Shown: positions 19,401 to 28,019, numbered from the stretch's first letter. The stretch: DNA of 64,000 nucleotides from Saprospiraceae bacterium (GCA_027488935.1 JAIYAP010000011.1:62001-126000); one strand, 5' to 3'. The notes: a model not told the origin generated them from the sequence alone. Program-made: numbers and translations.

Positions 19401-21795
19401 ACGTGGAAACAATACTCGCCGGAGCAAAACTTGGGCTTGTAGCGATTTCGACGGTGTAGATATCAGCAAAAGCGACTTTCCGCCATACTAAATCGGTGCC
19501 GGGCGGAATACCCTGTGCACCATTTGCAGGCGTTACTTCCGTCGTGGCAGTGCTGGGAGCACCTGGTAATACGGAGAGTTGCACATTTTTAAACTGGCTG
19601 ATACTGCCCCCTGCTGCCAGGAAACTCAGGTTGTAATTGCCCGCCATAGGGGTCGTAAAGTTCGAAATAACGCAAGTAGCCGTGCCATTTGGCGTAAGTT
19701 GGCTAGGGGTAATGCTCACGGTTGCACCTATAGGCGCACCTGTAAGGCTGATGTTGACCGGTGCATTGAAACCTGCAATCGCTGTAAAAGTAAGGGTATA
19801 TGTAGCAGTATTGCTGGTATTGGCACATACCTGGTTGCTTGCCGGGCTGGCATCCACGAGGAAAGTGGGTGTTGGCGGTGCCTGAATCACGAAGTTGGTG
19901 TTGGAAATATCGAAGAAGATATTGCCAATGGCTTCTACTTTTACCCTGCAAGTACTTGAAATATTGTTGGGTACCACCACATTGGCAGATCCATTATTGG
20001 GTACACTGTTGGCCAATACGACCGGATAGGTGAATCCGCCATCGGTAGAAAGCGAAATCCGCACATTGGCGCAGTTGATCGGTGCAGCGTTGGTGCCATT
20101 TACACTCCAGGTCACGGCCTGGGTAGCACCCACCAGCCAGGTGACGTTGGTATTCGGGGCGTTAAGCACAAATGGGCCGGCAGCACCGCTTACCGTGATG
20201 GTTACATCGTCTTCCTCGGTACATCCTCCAGCGTTATTATTATCGCGTACCGTTACCCGAAAGCGCATGTTGCGTGATACCGACGGCAGTACTTCCCAGG
20301 TTGGACTGGTATTGCTGACGATATCCTGTAAACGTGGGAAAAAGCGGGTTGGAGCAGCGCTTGCTTTAAACGAGCGAAACAAAGGGCCGGTCGTGCTGGT
20401 CGAAACAGGCGGCATAGTCGCAAATTCTGCATCCATTTGTTCCCAACAATAGGTCAATGGATCATTATCTGCATCAGCACCCACTGCGGTAAGGGCAAAG
20501 AAACTGGATTTGGGTATGGTGAAATTGGTGCCACCATTTACAGTAGGGCTGTTATTGCCAGTTGTGATTTTTACAGCACAGGTATTGCCCGAGCCCAGTA
20601 CAAATGCACCCATTTGTTGAATACTAATGGCGTGAAAATAATCATCGCTGAAGTTTTGCACATTCGGGTTGCAAATACCGGCATATCCCATAATCGTAGA
20701 AGCGCTGCCTGGTTCCATCGATGATCCTCCAACCCGGTTACAATCATTGTTTTGAGTATGTTCGGCATCAAACTGATGGCCCATTTCGTGGGCTACATAA
20801 TCAATGTCGAAAGGGTCGCCAACGGGGGAGCCTCCGCCTGTAACACCTTGTGCTTTTCCACTGGAACACACAACACCAAGGCCGGCAATACCGCCACCAC
20901 CTGTGCTAAATACGTGTCCGATGTCATAATTGGCGCTGCCGATGCGGTTGTTACAGGTGGTAACGTTTTGTCCCAACATGGTGCCACCGTCATTATTCGT
21001 ATAAGGATCGGTTCCTGCGTTGAAAAAGATTAAAGTGTCGTTTTTAGCCACCAATTGCATCGTTACGGCTACGTCATTTTCAAAAACGCCATTTACCCGG
21101 TTCATGGTGGTATTCATGGCCGCCAAAACCAAGGGTTTGGTGCCGCCATGAAAATTGGCATATTCAGCCGTGCAAGCCAAGGCCAACCGGTAGCGTCGCA
21201 ATCGGCAATCGCCCTGAAGTTCAGCACCGTTATCGGGTTTAATTTCGGTCAACCCATCAGTTATGGCATTACAAGTGTACTGTGCATCGTCTTTTTTAGG
21301 CAAATAATCCTTTTTGTCGTACACCACATAGTAGTCGCTGTTGCCCTGCTGGTAAGGGTCGATGAAAATAGGACTATGCCCTGCTCGGATGATCATGGCA
21401 TGAAAACCCCCAGGGCCTAAGTCGCATTTCAAGGTAGCCGAAGCGTCTTCCATGCCGCGTCCGGTGTAACAACGAATACCCGGATAGCGGTTTTGAAGCT
21501 CGGGTGCCATCACGGGCGACTCGAAAAGTTGAAAGTGCTGCACACTTCCATCGGCCATTGGAAGTGCCAATTGGGTGCTGGTTTCGGCCCCCGAATTGGA
21601 AAAACGCTCCGGTGCAGTACCCAACAAAGGTTGAAGGGCGGTGAGATCAAGGCGATAAACCCGGTATTTTTGTGGAACAATGCGGCGTTCGCCCGTGCGG
21701 GGAACCAAGTTTTCAGGCGTTTCCAACCACAGGGATTGCGCACACAGGGAGCTACTGAGGAGTAGCAAAAACAAAAAGAGAAAGTTTTTGAACAT
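16408..21795 (-). CDS. T9SS-sorted reprolysin-like metalloprotease with P-domain and SprB-type repeats
   Basis: The protein has 1,795 residues from the ATG at 21795, which places a strong signal peptide (FLFLFLLLLSSSLCAQ) at the N-terminus; the frame is open 37 codons further upstream without family-like sequence. Order: propeptide-like region (20-180); zinc metallopeptidase of the M12B/reprolysin-like type with HEMGHQFDAEH at 336-346 and a following IMGY Met-turn; Ig/FN3-like domains (about 480-900); a proprotein-convertase P-like beta domain (NVPVNAVISDINVKI to SLDFCFP); a CSPG/cadherin-like block (LTLPAHGTLRLSG); about eight SprB-like repeats (SCFG/CAGG-type starts, then GGxxPYxYSING and FTGLxAGxYTVxVxDxxG); and a C-terminal T9SS sorting domain. 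It is probably a secreted or surface-bound protease-adhesin. Substrate is unknown. Confidence 0.9.
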   Translation of the reverse strand: MFKNFLFLFLLLLSSSLCAQSLWLETPENLVPRTGERRIVPQKYRVYRLDLTALQPLLGTAPERFSNSGAETSTQLALPMADGSVQHFQLFESPVMAPELQNRYPGIRCYTGRGMEDASATLKCDLGPGGFHAMIIRAGHSPIFIDPYQQGNSDYYVVYDKKDYLPKKDDAQYTCNAITDGLTEIKPDNGAELQGDCRLRRYRLALACTAEYANFHGGTKPLVLAAMNTTMNRVNGVFENDVAVTMQLVAKNDTLIFFNAGTDPYTNNDGGTMLGQNVTTCNNRIGSANYDIGHVFSTGGGGIAGLGVVCSSGKAQGVTGGGSPVGDPFDIDYVAHEMGHQFDAEHTQNNDCNRVGGSSMEPGSASTIMGYAGICNPNVQNFSDDYFHAISIQQMGAFVLGSGNTCAVKITTGNNSPTVNGGTNFTIPKSSFFALTAVGADADNDPLTYCWEQMDAEFATMPPVSTSTTGPLFRSFKASAAPTRFFPRLQDIVSNTSPTWEVLPSVSRNMRFRVTVRDNNNAGGCTEEDDVTITVSGAAGPFVLNAPNTNVTWLVGATQAVTWSVNGTNAAPINCANVRISLSTDGGFTYPVVLANSVPNNGSANVVVPNNISSTCRVKVEAIGNIFFDISNTNFVIQAPPTPTFLVDASPASNQVCANTSNTATYTLTFTAIAGFNAPVNISLTGAPIGATVSITPSQLTPNGTATCVISNFTTPMAGNYNLSFLAAGGSISQFKNVQLSVLPGAPSTATTEVTPANGAQGIPPGTDLVWRKVAFADIYTVEIATSPSFAPASIVSTFSVSDTTASPNLLNSTVYYWRVKSSNLCGAGPTSGSAAFQTSDKVCGQVFTSTDVPKVIDGTSINSVISTLNVPVNAVISDINVKIKADHTYVGDLAATLSTPWGQDFILFSQPGVPADQFGCGNDNLDLVFDDEASLSAAILEGTCAATGIALQGTFQPIDTLGYIVGGNASGNWQLEISDNYADDGGSLTAWSLDFCFPAVLPPGIITTNLPLSVPSGGSANVDGSYLSMQLSGTSAQGRYTLLTLPAHGTLRLSGIPLTIGSVVTQAEINNGLVSYLNNGNNATTDQFRFDALDINNFAWVHDVPFNFIIVKNNLSAQATQTAAVPCNNGTGGQITVTASGLNGTYTYSINGGAPQTSNVFTGLAAGTYTVVVTGQFGFTASSNAVILSNPTAVSGTSNVVNDVITLIANGGASPYQYSIDGTFQSSNIFTGVPNGVYAVTIQDANGCTGTVQAIVAVNTLIVQATIISDVLCAGGDQGIINVTVGGGSFPYTYSINNGPFVSQDVFTGLFAGSYTVVVRDNMGFEATTNTVVLTNPAVLNLTATTQLNTLTANASGGTAPYQFSIDGTNYQDSGVFTNLTNGTYSVSTRDANGCVTTKNAVISIPALTLTANNTIPVTCFGGDDGVITAFATGGIPPYQYIINMAPFQNGNVFSGLTAGVYNILVRDAIGTQVFFTVNVNQPDLLTVVATNVTDNEVALTFNGGTGTFTYTLNDVPGAPLNNLNIGNYTVLATDAKGCTATTSFEIFGNTIVTQVDSTRAVSCFGENNGKVTLCVDGGYPPITLAAIPGATITTILGTCDQNFEISDLVAGNYSVEVADSKGYTQIINFSISEPDSLILGASVVTDSIVLSPTGGTGPYEFSLNAVSFQSSNVFADLSPGSYVVEVVDANGCIAFSEAVVIVSATIEPSIAWGLQIAPNPSTGWFQLRMETAPNTLHLQVQDMAGRILRNLDYTPGQGAFQTDLDLQAFPQGIYMLRMTDGINWGTVRLSIVR

Positions 21796-21956
21796 TAGGA
21801 TTAGACTTTTTGATAAATTATAAAACAGAGAATGTCTGAATGCAGAGCGATCTGCGAATGTAACCGTTTCTCTTTTTGCTTGTATAGGTTTGTGTAAATT
21901 TGGCATGCCGCCGTCAATTTTATCCCAATAAACACGCTAAACAATGCATTTTCGGG

Positions 21957-22008
21957 AAAAAAACAGGGCTTCGTTTGCCATTCGATAAAGGGCAAACGAA
22001 GCCCTGTT
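21957..22008 (-). terminator. Strong terminator downstream of the thioredoxin-fold T9SS gene
   Basis: A perfect 18-bp stem (21962-21979 with 21991-22008) and an 11-nt loop; on the minus strand it ends in a run of T. It lies about 100 nt after the stop of the upstream minus-strand gene and before the metalloprotease gene, which is therefore a separate unit. Confidence 0.88.
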
Positions 22009-22105
22009 CTAATTGGCGGCTCCAATAGCGGGGCTATTTAAGTTACAGTTGGTCGAAAACAAGGGGCGGACTGCGTGTGGCAAAGGCTTGGCTATTCTGA
22101 TCTTA

Positions 22106-23638
22106 TTATCCGCGGGTATGGATCACTTTGCGGATAAAAACCTGGTTATCCACGTTTAATTGCAAGAAGTACAATCCGTCGGGGAGGTCGGACATAGGTA
22201 TTTCCAATCGAATGCTGCCTTCGGGTTGTTGGGCAGCAGGCAAAGCGTAAGTGGTATGACCAAGCAAGTCCACTAAATTTACTGAAATGGTGGCCGCAGC
22301 AGGCAAGTCAAAAAGCAATTGCACTTGGTCTTGGGCTGGGTTGGGGTATAATTCCACAAAAAAATGGTCAGCGGGGGTAATCGTAGCGGTTGCGGCACCC
22401 ATTACCCCCCATCCGCGGTCATCATAAGCGCCAAATTCGCCGCCCGTAAGGATGGGAATGGCCGGATTGTCTATGTTATACAACTTATAAAAGCCATTGT
22501 TGAATTCGCAGCACATACCATCGCCGAAGTAATCGACAAAATGCAGGGAATAACAACCGCCTTCCGGCAAATGCAAGGTATCTTTAATGAGCACGTTGTT
22601 GCCGTAAGCACCAAATCCCGGCGGTGCATTGGTGAGCATGCCTCCTCCATTGGGACCAACATTTTCATTGCCACCGTGATCGAGCACATTACCCACATCA
22701 TCGCGCAACTCCCAATAGGTTTCGGCGCCGTAGTTATCGGTACGAATTTTTAAAAGTACCAGTTGTTTGGTAAATACTGCTGCCGGAACGAAATTTGTAT
22801 TTTGTACATTATTCGAAAAATCCGCATCCGTTGCCCCGTTGTCGATGCTGGTAATGGTGGTTTTTAACATACCATCCCCTGCAAGTGCCTGGGTATTAAA
22901 ATAAATCGCAGCCTCGCCATAGGTAGGTAGATACCCATTCCAGGTGCGGGTTTCAAGCAAGGTATTGTTCCATTCGAGTTGTAAGGTTGCGTTGGTCAGT
23001 GCGTTACTACCCAGGTTAATCAAGGTAAAACTGGGGGTTGTCGTCAAGGTATCGCATAACTCATACAGGCTGGTACCCGCATCAAAGTCAAAAATACCAG
23101 CATTGTACTGGCCTGAACGTACGGGGCACGTTTTAGCCTTTTCCCACAAGCCCGCCGCGTCCAATTGTCCGACATTATATACTCTTTTATTCGGACAAAT
23201 TACAAAAATGGTTGGGTAATACCCCACGGCGAATGAATCCGCAATGGCCGAATTATCTATATACGGATAGGTTGTGCCCGAAACCCAGTTACCAGGTGAA
23301 AAATCATTACATCCGGAGGTACCATACAGGCAATCGGTATTGGTCGCCGGATCGCCCTCTATAAAAAGCACCCGGGCACGGTTGTCGCCTGTGGGGCCAT
23401 GTAAGTTGTAAAAGTATTGCAGGGCCTGGCTATTGTGGTACGACCAACACGGTGGGCACCAGGTCGCACTGATTTCCAACAAAACAATTTTGCCTTCTTC
23501 CAACATCTGATACAGATGCCGCGGTTGCCCATTGATATCTAACACGTTGAAGTCCGGCGCGATAGAACCGTTGGGCAGCTGACCATATAAATGCATGGAA
23601 ATGGTCAACAACAGAAGAAAGGCCGTACGTTTTTTCAT
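22106..23638 (-). CDS. T9SS-sorted thioredoxin-fold protein
   Basis: The protein has 510 residues. A signal peptide covers residues 1-20. A redoxin/TlpA-like domain follows (about 21-190) with the CXXC pair Cys61-Pro-Pro-Cys64 in SATWCPPCW, so it could reduce or oxidise disulfides outside the cytoplasm. The centre (about 200-420) is strand-rich and unassigned, with Cys and Gly in GDGMCCEFNNG. The last about 75 residues are a T9SS type A sorting domain (ELYPNPAQDQVQLLF, then LPDGLYFLQL). It is divergent from a small T9SS gene with back-to-back promoters. Confidence 0.85.
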   Translation of the reverse strand: MKKRTAFLLLLTISMHLYGQLPNGSIAPDFNVLDINGQPRHLYQMLEEGKIVLLEISATWCPPCWSYHNSQALQYFYNLHGPTGDNRARVLFIEGDPATNTDCLYGTSGCNDFSPGNWVSGTTYPYIDNSAIADSFAVGYYPTIFVICPNKRVYNVGQLDAAGLWEKAKTCPVRSGQYNAGIFDFDAGTSLYELCDTLTTTPSFTLINLGSNALTNATLQLEWNNTLLETRTWNGYLPTYGEAAIYFNTQALAGDGMLKTTITSIDNGATDADFSNNVQNTNFVPAAVFTKQLVLLKIRTDNYGAETYWELRDDVGNVLDHGGNENVGPNGGGMLTNAPPGFGAYGNNVLIKDTLHLPEGGCYSLHFVDYFGDGMCCEFNNGFYKLYNIDNPAIPILTGGEFGAYDDRGWGVMGAATATITPADHFFVELYPNPAQDQVQLLFDLPAAATISVNLVDLLGHTTYALPAAQQPEGSIRLEIPMSDLPDGLYFLQLNVDNQVFIRKVIHTRG

Positions 23639-23687
23639 TGTTTTTTGCTAAAATTGTCTTTAGCCCCTAAAAGACCAATAAACCGAA

Positions 23688-23695
23688 CAAAAATA
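23688..23695 (-). promoter_or_regulatory. -7 box TATTTTTG for the thioredoxin-fold T9SS gene
   Basis: On the minus strand it lies 49 nt before the start at 23638 and is back-to-back with the plus-strand box at 23721. No matching TTTG was found at -33. Confidence 0.4.
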
Positions 23696-23720
23696 GGGCG
23701 CTATAAATGTATAGAGCGTG

Positions 23721-23728
23721 TATCTTTG
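23721..23728 (+). promoter_or_regulatory. -7 box TATCTTTG for the small T9SS gene
   Basis: An exact TAnnTTTG match 41 nt before the start codon at 23770; the -33 element is weak. Confidence 0.45.
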
Positions 23729-23769
23729 TTAATTATTCATTCAACCTGCTAATTCAAGACAAATCTCGC

Positions 23770-24450
23770 ATGAAAAATTTCATTTACACCCTGTTTATTG
23801 CTGTTTTGGGATTGAACACTTGCTTCGCGCAAGCAACATTCACCATTACCCCCAATCCTGTTTCTGTATCATCGCCATCAACGCAGTATGATACGCCTGC
23901 CGATGCAACGATTACGAACCTCACCGGCCAATCAAAAAATTTGAAATGGGAGCGTATTTTGATCGCCGTCCCTGCTGGATTATCCACCCAGGTATGCGAT
24001 CCTAACCTTTGCTGGTTACCTGTTGTAAGTTCCAAAACGTTCAACTTGGCTGCCAACGCAACGGGTGATATGATTGTCCATTTCCTCAATACAAACGCAC
24101 AGCCTTTGGAGGGTATTATCCACCTGAAAGTAACCAATGTCGATAATCCAAGTGAAGTAGTAACCGCTGTTTACAACTACAGCTCGGTACTGAGCGATCT
24201 TTCCGATTTGAACGAAGCGCCAGCCATGCGTGTTTATCCAAATCCTACGCAACAAAATTTTGTACTGGAAAATGCAGCAGCCGTACAAGCAGTACGCATT
24301 TTTTCTTTGGATGGCCGTGAAGTTGCCTTGTTGAATGCTACTTCAAACCAGACGTACGACATCGCTGCATACCCTGCAGGCACCTACGTATTGGCACTGC
24401 TCAATGATGCAGGTAATATCCTGAAAGCATTGGAGTTGGTTAAAAACTAG
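23770..24450 (+). CDS. Small T9SS-sorted secreted protein
   Basis: The protein has 226 residues from the ATG at 23770 that begins the signal peptide (FIYTLFIAVLGLNTCFAQ). The frame is open upstream, but those residues are unlike a signal sequence and overlap the promoter. The middle is one Ig-like beta-sandwich of about 110 residues (SVSSPSTQYDTPADATITN to KVTNVDNPSEVV), and the end is a T9SS type A sorting domain (RVYPNPTQQNFVLENA, then YPAGTYVLAL). No enzymatic motif is seen, so it is probably a small surface or envelope protein. Confidence 0.8.
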   Translation: MKNFIYTLFIAVLGLNTCFAQATFTITPNPVSVSSPSTQYDTPADATITNLTGQSKNLKWERILIAVPAGLSTQVCDPNLCWLPVVSSKTFNLAANATGDMIVHFLNTNAQPLEGIIHLKVTNVDNPSEVVTAVYNYSSVLSDLSDLNEAPAMRVYPNPTQQNFVLENAAAVQAVRIFSLDGREVALLNATSNQTYDIAAYPAGTYVLALLNDAGNILKALELVKN

Positions 24451-24456
24451 TTAGAA

Positions 24457-24522
24457 AAACTTGGCAAGTTTACCATTATCGCAGAGATGATTATTCGCGA
24501 AAAAAGTAAACTTGCCAAGTTT
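24457..24522. terminator. Bidirectional terminator between the small T9SS gene and citrate synthase
   Basis: A perfect 17-bp inverted repeat (24457-24473 with 24506-24522, core AACTTGGCAAGTTTAC) with a 32-nt loop, between two convergent genes. The A/T-rich flanks fit termination in both directions. Confidence 0.7.
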
Positions 24523-24526
24523 AAGT

Positions 24527-25861
24527 TTAAGCGTTTTCAGCAGGCGTCACATTGTACTCCTTCGCCAAAAACTCCTTCACCCATTCGGTCGTCACCGATT
24601 TCGGACGCTCAAGTGGTAAACCCAACGCGCGCGACCAGCATTGTGCCGCCAACACACCCAAAGCGCGGCTTACACCAAATATTACCGTGTAGTAGTTGTA
24701 TTCTTTCATGCCGTAATGGATCAACAAGGCACCAGAATGCGCATCCACATTGGGCCAAGGATTCTTTACCTTACCCAGGCTCGAAAGTATCGGGGGTACC
24801 ACATCAAATATTTTCCAGACAATTTTTACCAAATCGCTGTCTTGTACATTGTCTTCCGCAAACTGGCGCTGTGCCATAAAGCGCGGATCAGGCTTGCGCA
24901 ATACCGCATGGCCATAACCCGGAATTACCCGGCCACTGGCCAATGTACTTTTTACATATTCGCTGATTTGCTCGCGGCTTGGCTTTGTTGTACCCAAGGT
25001 TTCTACCATTTTCTGGATCCAGCGGATTACTTCCTGGTTGGCTAAGCCGTGGAGCGGACCTGCCAAAGCATTTAAGGCGGCACTGAATGACAAATACGGA
25101 TCGCTGAGGGTAGAACCTACCAGGTGGGTCGTGTGTGCAGAAGCATTTCCCCCTTCATGATCGGCATGAATGGTTAGGAACAAACGCATGTATTCTTTAA
25201 AACCTTCGTCGGGGAAACCCAGCATGTGGGCAAAGTTGGCACCCCAATCGAGCGAAATATCGGGCAAAACCTGCTCGCCATTGTGATATACACGGCGGTA
25301 AATATAAGCCGCAATTCGGGGCAGGCGCGCAATCAGGTTCATGGCATCTTCATAGGTAGCATCCCAGTATTCGCCTTTGTTCATGCCGGTATTGTAACGC
25401 TGCGCAAATACGCTGGTATTTTGCATGGCCATTACACCCATCGACAATTGGGTCATCGGGTGCGTATCCGCGGGAAGTGCATCGATGGCGCGGAAAACAT
25501 GCTCCGGCACATTCGCGCGGCGCATCCAGTTTTCGGTGAGCCATTTTACTTGTTCTTTGGTTGGGATTTCGCCCACCAACATTAGCCAAAACAGGCCTTC
25601 CGGGAGTGGTTCGGTGCCGTTTGGAGCACGTGGGAGTTTTTCCCGCAATTCAGGAATCGAGTAGCCACGGAAGCGAATACCTTCTTCTGCATCCAGCAAA
25701 GAGGGTTCCCAAATCATGCTGGTAATGTCGCGCATACCGCCATACACTTGATCAAGCAGCACATCGTCTACTTTCTTATTGCCGTGTTCTTTGAGCAGTT
25801 CCTTCACCTCTTTCCCGAGGATTTGCGACTTTTCGTAAAATTGTTGTTTCAGCGGATCCAT
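24527..25861 (-). CDS. gltA: Citrate synthase (eukaryotic-like type)
   Basis: The protein has 444 residues from the ATG at 25861; an upstream in-frame ATG gives a non-family extension. It condenses oxaloacetate and acetyl-CoA at the entry to the TCA cycle. Catalytic motifs are HADHEGGNASAHTTHLVGS, GPLHGLANQEV and PGYGHAVLRKPDPR, with an NVDAHSGALL block bearing the catalytic Asp. The long N-terminal helical part and these signatures match the mitochondrial-like (type I) enzymes of Bacteroidota rather than the NADH-inhibited E. coli type. An imperfect palindrome GGCGAATTAAATCGCC lies upstream at 25912-25927. Confidence 0.94.
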   Translation of the reverse strand: MDPLKQQFYEKSQILGKEVKELLKEHGNKKVDDVLLDQVYGGMRDITSMIWEPSLLDAEEGIRFRGYSIPELREKLPRAPNGTEPLPEGLFWLMLVGEIPTKEQVKWLTENWMRRANVPEHVFRAIDALPADTHPMTQLSMGVMAMQNTSVFAQRYNTGMNKGEYWDATYEDAMNLIARLPRIAAYIYRRVYHNGEQVLPDISLDWGANFAHMLGFPDEGFKEYMRLFLTIHADHEGGNASAHTTHLVGSTLSDPYLSFSAALNALAGPLHGLANQEVIRWIQKMVETLGTTKPSREQISEYVKSTLASGRVIPGYGHAVLRKPDPRFMAQRQFAEDNVQDSDLVKIVWKIFDVVPPILSSLGKVKNPWPNVDAHSGALLIHYGMKEYNYYTVIFGVSRALGVLAAQCWSRALGLPLERPKSVTTEWVKEFLAKEYNVTPAENA

Positions 25862-25999
25862 ATTCAAATGATAGGTAAAAAATTGGGTTAGGGTGAAGTT
25901 TGAAAATTGGCGGCGAATTAAATCGCCCCTATGAAATGTTGCAAAACAATAAAAAAACAATTAGAAACAGGATGTGTTTTGCAAAAAGTCTTTATTATT

Positions 26000-26599
26000 T
26001 CACAGTTGTCCTGTGCGCGACCATACTTCGGTTTTTAAAATAGCGATCGCCGATAACGCATCGGTTATCACACCATCCAACACCATTTGGTAGGCCTCCT
26101 GGAAGGGTAGTCGACGTATTTGCAAGTCTTCGGTTTCTTCCGGGGCAGCAGCGCCTTGCGTCAGTTGCCGGGCAATATAAGCCACCCCATATTCGTCGGT
26201 TACAGAATTCGAGGTGTGCATTTCCAACAAGGGAATCCATTCTTTGGCACTTAAGCCGGTTTCTTCCTGCAATTCGCGTTTGGCCGAATCCAAGGGGTCG
26301 GTACCCATTGGACAGCCTCCTTCCGGGATTTCCCAACTGTACCGGTTGAGGGTATAGCGGTACTGCCCAACCAGCCAGGTATAACCCTCGGCATCCAGCG
26401 GTACAATGCCAATTGCGATGTTTTTAAAATGCACCACACCATATATACCATCACCTCCGGCTGGGTTTTTTACATCCCGGTGGGTTACCCGAATCCATGG
26501 ATTATCGTACACCACATCCAGGGATAAAGTCGTCCAAGGGTTAGGATGTTCGTCGGGACCCTGTGCTTTGAACGCAAACTTTGCTGTATTCGGTTTCAT
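26000..26599 (-). CDS. Nudix hydrolase (ADP-ribose pyrophosphatase-like)
   Basis: The protein has 199 residues. The Nudix box begins GGCPMGTDPLDSAKRELQEE: the metal-binding REUxEE core is complete, but the first glutamate of Gx5Ex7REUxEExGU is threonine. The flanks (WEIPEGG, preceded by VGQYRY) resemble ADP-ribose pyrophosphatases, so a nucleoside-diphosphate sugar such as ADP-ribose is a plausible substrate. It starts 6 bp after the M28 peptidase gene and is co-transcribed with it. Confidence 0.88.
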   Translation of the reverse strand: MKPNTAKFAFKAQGPDEHPNPWTTLSLDVVYDNPWIRVTHRDVKNPAGGDGIYGVVHFKNIAIGIVPLDAEGYTWLVGQYRYTLNRYSWEIPEGGCPMGTDPLDSAKRELQEETGLSAKEWIPLLEMHTSNSVTDEYGVAYIARQLTQGAAAPEETEDLQIRRLPFQEAYQMVLDGVITDALSAIAILKTEVWSRTGQL

Positions 26600-26605
26600 G
26601 TAAGT

Positions 26606-27838
26606 TTATTGAAACTTAACATTGAGTTTTTTCTCTTCTGCGCCGCGCTTTACAACGATCACCGTACTATCGCCTTTTTTAAATATGGAAAGCCCTTTCA
26701 TATAATCCTGAATGGTTTTTACCTCCAAATCGCCCATTTTTACAATGGTATCGCCTTTTTGAAGGCCCGCTACAAAGCCGGTTTTGCCATTGGTTACGCC
26801 ATCTACATGCAAACCAACGCCATCATACGTATAATCGGGCATAATGCCGAGGGTCACCGAAAAACTTGGGTTTTTCTCCTGTTTGCTGGTGGTTTCCTGA
26901 AATTTCAATTTTTCAGTTTTGTCCAATTGGTTAACCACTTTGGCCGCCAGTTCAAGCAACGCTTTTTCACCCACAAAATTGATTTTATCAGTATCATCAC
27001 TCGGTTTGTGGTAATCGGAATGCTGACCGGTGAAGAAAAACAGCACAGGGATATTTTTCAGATAAAAAGAAGTGTGGTCGCTCGGACCAATACCCGCGCT
27101 ATCGTATTTAACGGTAAAATCACCTTTCATCTGATTGAGCACTGGTACGAATTCGGGCGCTGTACCCACACCACCGACCATAATGCGCTTCTCTGCATTG
27201 AGTCGACCAATCATATCCATGTTCAACATAAACGAAACTTTGCTCAAGTCGATGCTCGGCGTTTCCGTGTAACGTTTAGAGCCATACAAGCCCAATTCTT
27301 CGCCCGAAAAGGCCAAAAACAGGAAGTTATGTTGCTCTTTTACGCCATTTTTCGCAAAATAACGCGCCAATTCGATTACACCCGCCGTGCCAGAAGCATT
27401 GTCGTCGGCACCATTGTGAATTTTTCCCTCCGGATTGGCTTCCAGGGAGTTGTGGTCCAGGCCCATGCCCAAGTGGTCGTAATGGCCGCCAATTACAATG
27501 GTATGCGCCGCACCATTGTCTAAATAACCCACTACATTTTGTGCGTACAATTGGGGGCCCGCTTCAGACATTCCATGCGGATCGGCCGATTTTTTGAAAC
27601 CGTACTGATGAAAATAAGTGTCGTTATCACCTTTGGGGGTCAGGCCGATTTTTTTAAATTGTTTGGCAATGTAGGCTGCTGCAATACGGCCTTCTTTGGT
27701 ACCCGTACCGCGTCCTTTTAATTTATCGGCAGCCAGGTAACTTATGTGTTTGCGCAAGTTCTTTTCAGAAATATCCTGCGAAAAAAGGGGAGACGCCAGC
27801 GTGAGCGTCAGGAAGAAAACAGCAACGATGCCCTTCAT
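26606..27838 (-). CDS. Exported M28-family aminopeptidase with PDZ domain
   Basis: The protein has 410 residues: signal peptide (VAVFFLTLTLASPLFSQ), a PA-like cap, then the M28 di-zinc peptidase core: GGHYDHLG (metal His), NGADDNASG (bridging Asp), SGEELGL (catalytic Glu and metal Glu), NMDMIGR (metal Asp) and GPSDHTSF (metal His). The C-terminal about 90 residues form a PDZ-like domain (GIMPDYTYDGVGLHVDGV and then GLQKGDTIVKMGD). It removes N-terminal amino acids from peptides in the periplasm or outside. A TATCTTTG box lies 16 nt upstream on the minus strand (27855-27862). Confidence 0.93.
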   Translation of the reverse strand: MKGIVAVFFLTLTLASPLFSQDISEKNLRKHISYLAADKLKGRGTGTKEGRIAAAYIAKQFKKIGLTPKGDNDTYFHQYGFKKSADPHGMSEAGPQLYAQNVVGYLDNGAAHTIVIGGHYDHLGMGLDHNSLEANPEGKIHNGADDNASGTAGVIELARYFAKNGVKEQHNFLFLAFSGEELGLYGSKRYTETPSIDLSKVSFMLNMDMIGRLNAEKRIMVGGVGTAPEFVPVLNQMKGDFTVKYDSAGIGPSDHTSFYLKNIPVLFFFTGQHSDYHKPSDDTDKINFVGEKALLELAAKVVNQLDKTEKLKFQETTSKQEKNPSFSVTLGIMPDYTYDGVGLHVDGVTNGKTGFVAGLQKGDTIVKMGDLEVKTIQDYMKGLSIFKKGDSTVIVVKRGAEEKKLNVKFQ

Positions 27839-27854
27839 GGTGGTAAATTTTTGG

Positions 27855-27862
27855 CAAAGATA
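27855..27862 (-). promoter_or_regulatory. -7 box TATCTTTG for the M28 peptidase-Nudix operon
   Basis: An exact TAnnTTTG match on the minus strand just upstream of the start at 27838; the 5' leader would be very short. Confidence 0.4.
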
Positions 27863-27956
27863 GTTTGTGGTTAGCAGGAAAAGATGCGCATTTTCATTCC
27901 ATATTTGACATAAAAGCGCAATAAATTGTTTTAGTCGGGTTTTATTTTCAATAGCG

Positions 27957-27989
27957 TTTGGAAACGACCCAGAAAGGTGTGTACATTTG
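27957..27989 (+). promoter_or_regulatory. trpB promoter (TTTG-N21-TACATTTG)
   Basis: TTTG at 27957-27960, a 21-nt spacer and TACATTTG at 27982-27989 fit the Bacteroidota consensus exactly, with the ATG of trpB 31 nt downstream. No trp leader peptide or attenuator is seen in the short leader. Confidence 0.65.
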
Positions 27990-28019
27990 CATCACTGTAC
28001 TAATACATTAATACAAACG

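Noticed and set aside
16408-21795. CRISPR-like or tandem DNA repeats
   Set aside because: The repeats are protein domains (SprB-type) with diverged DNA, no equal-length direct repeats and no spacers.
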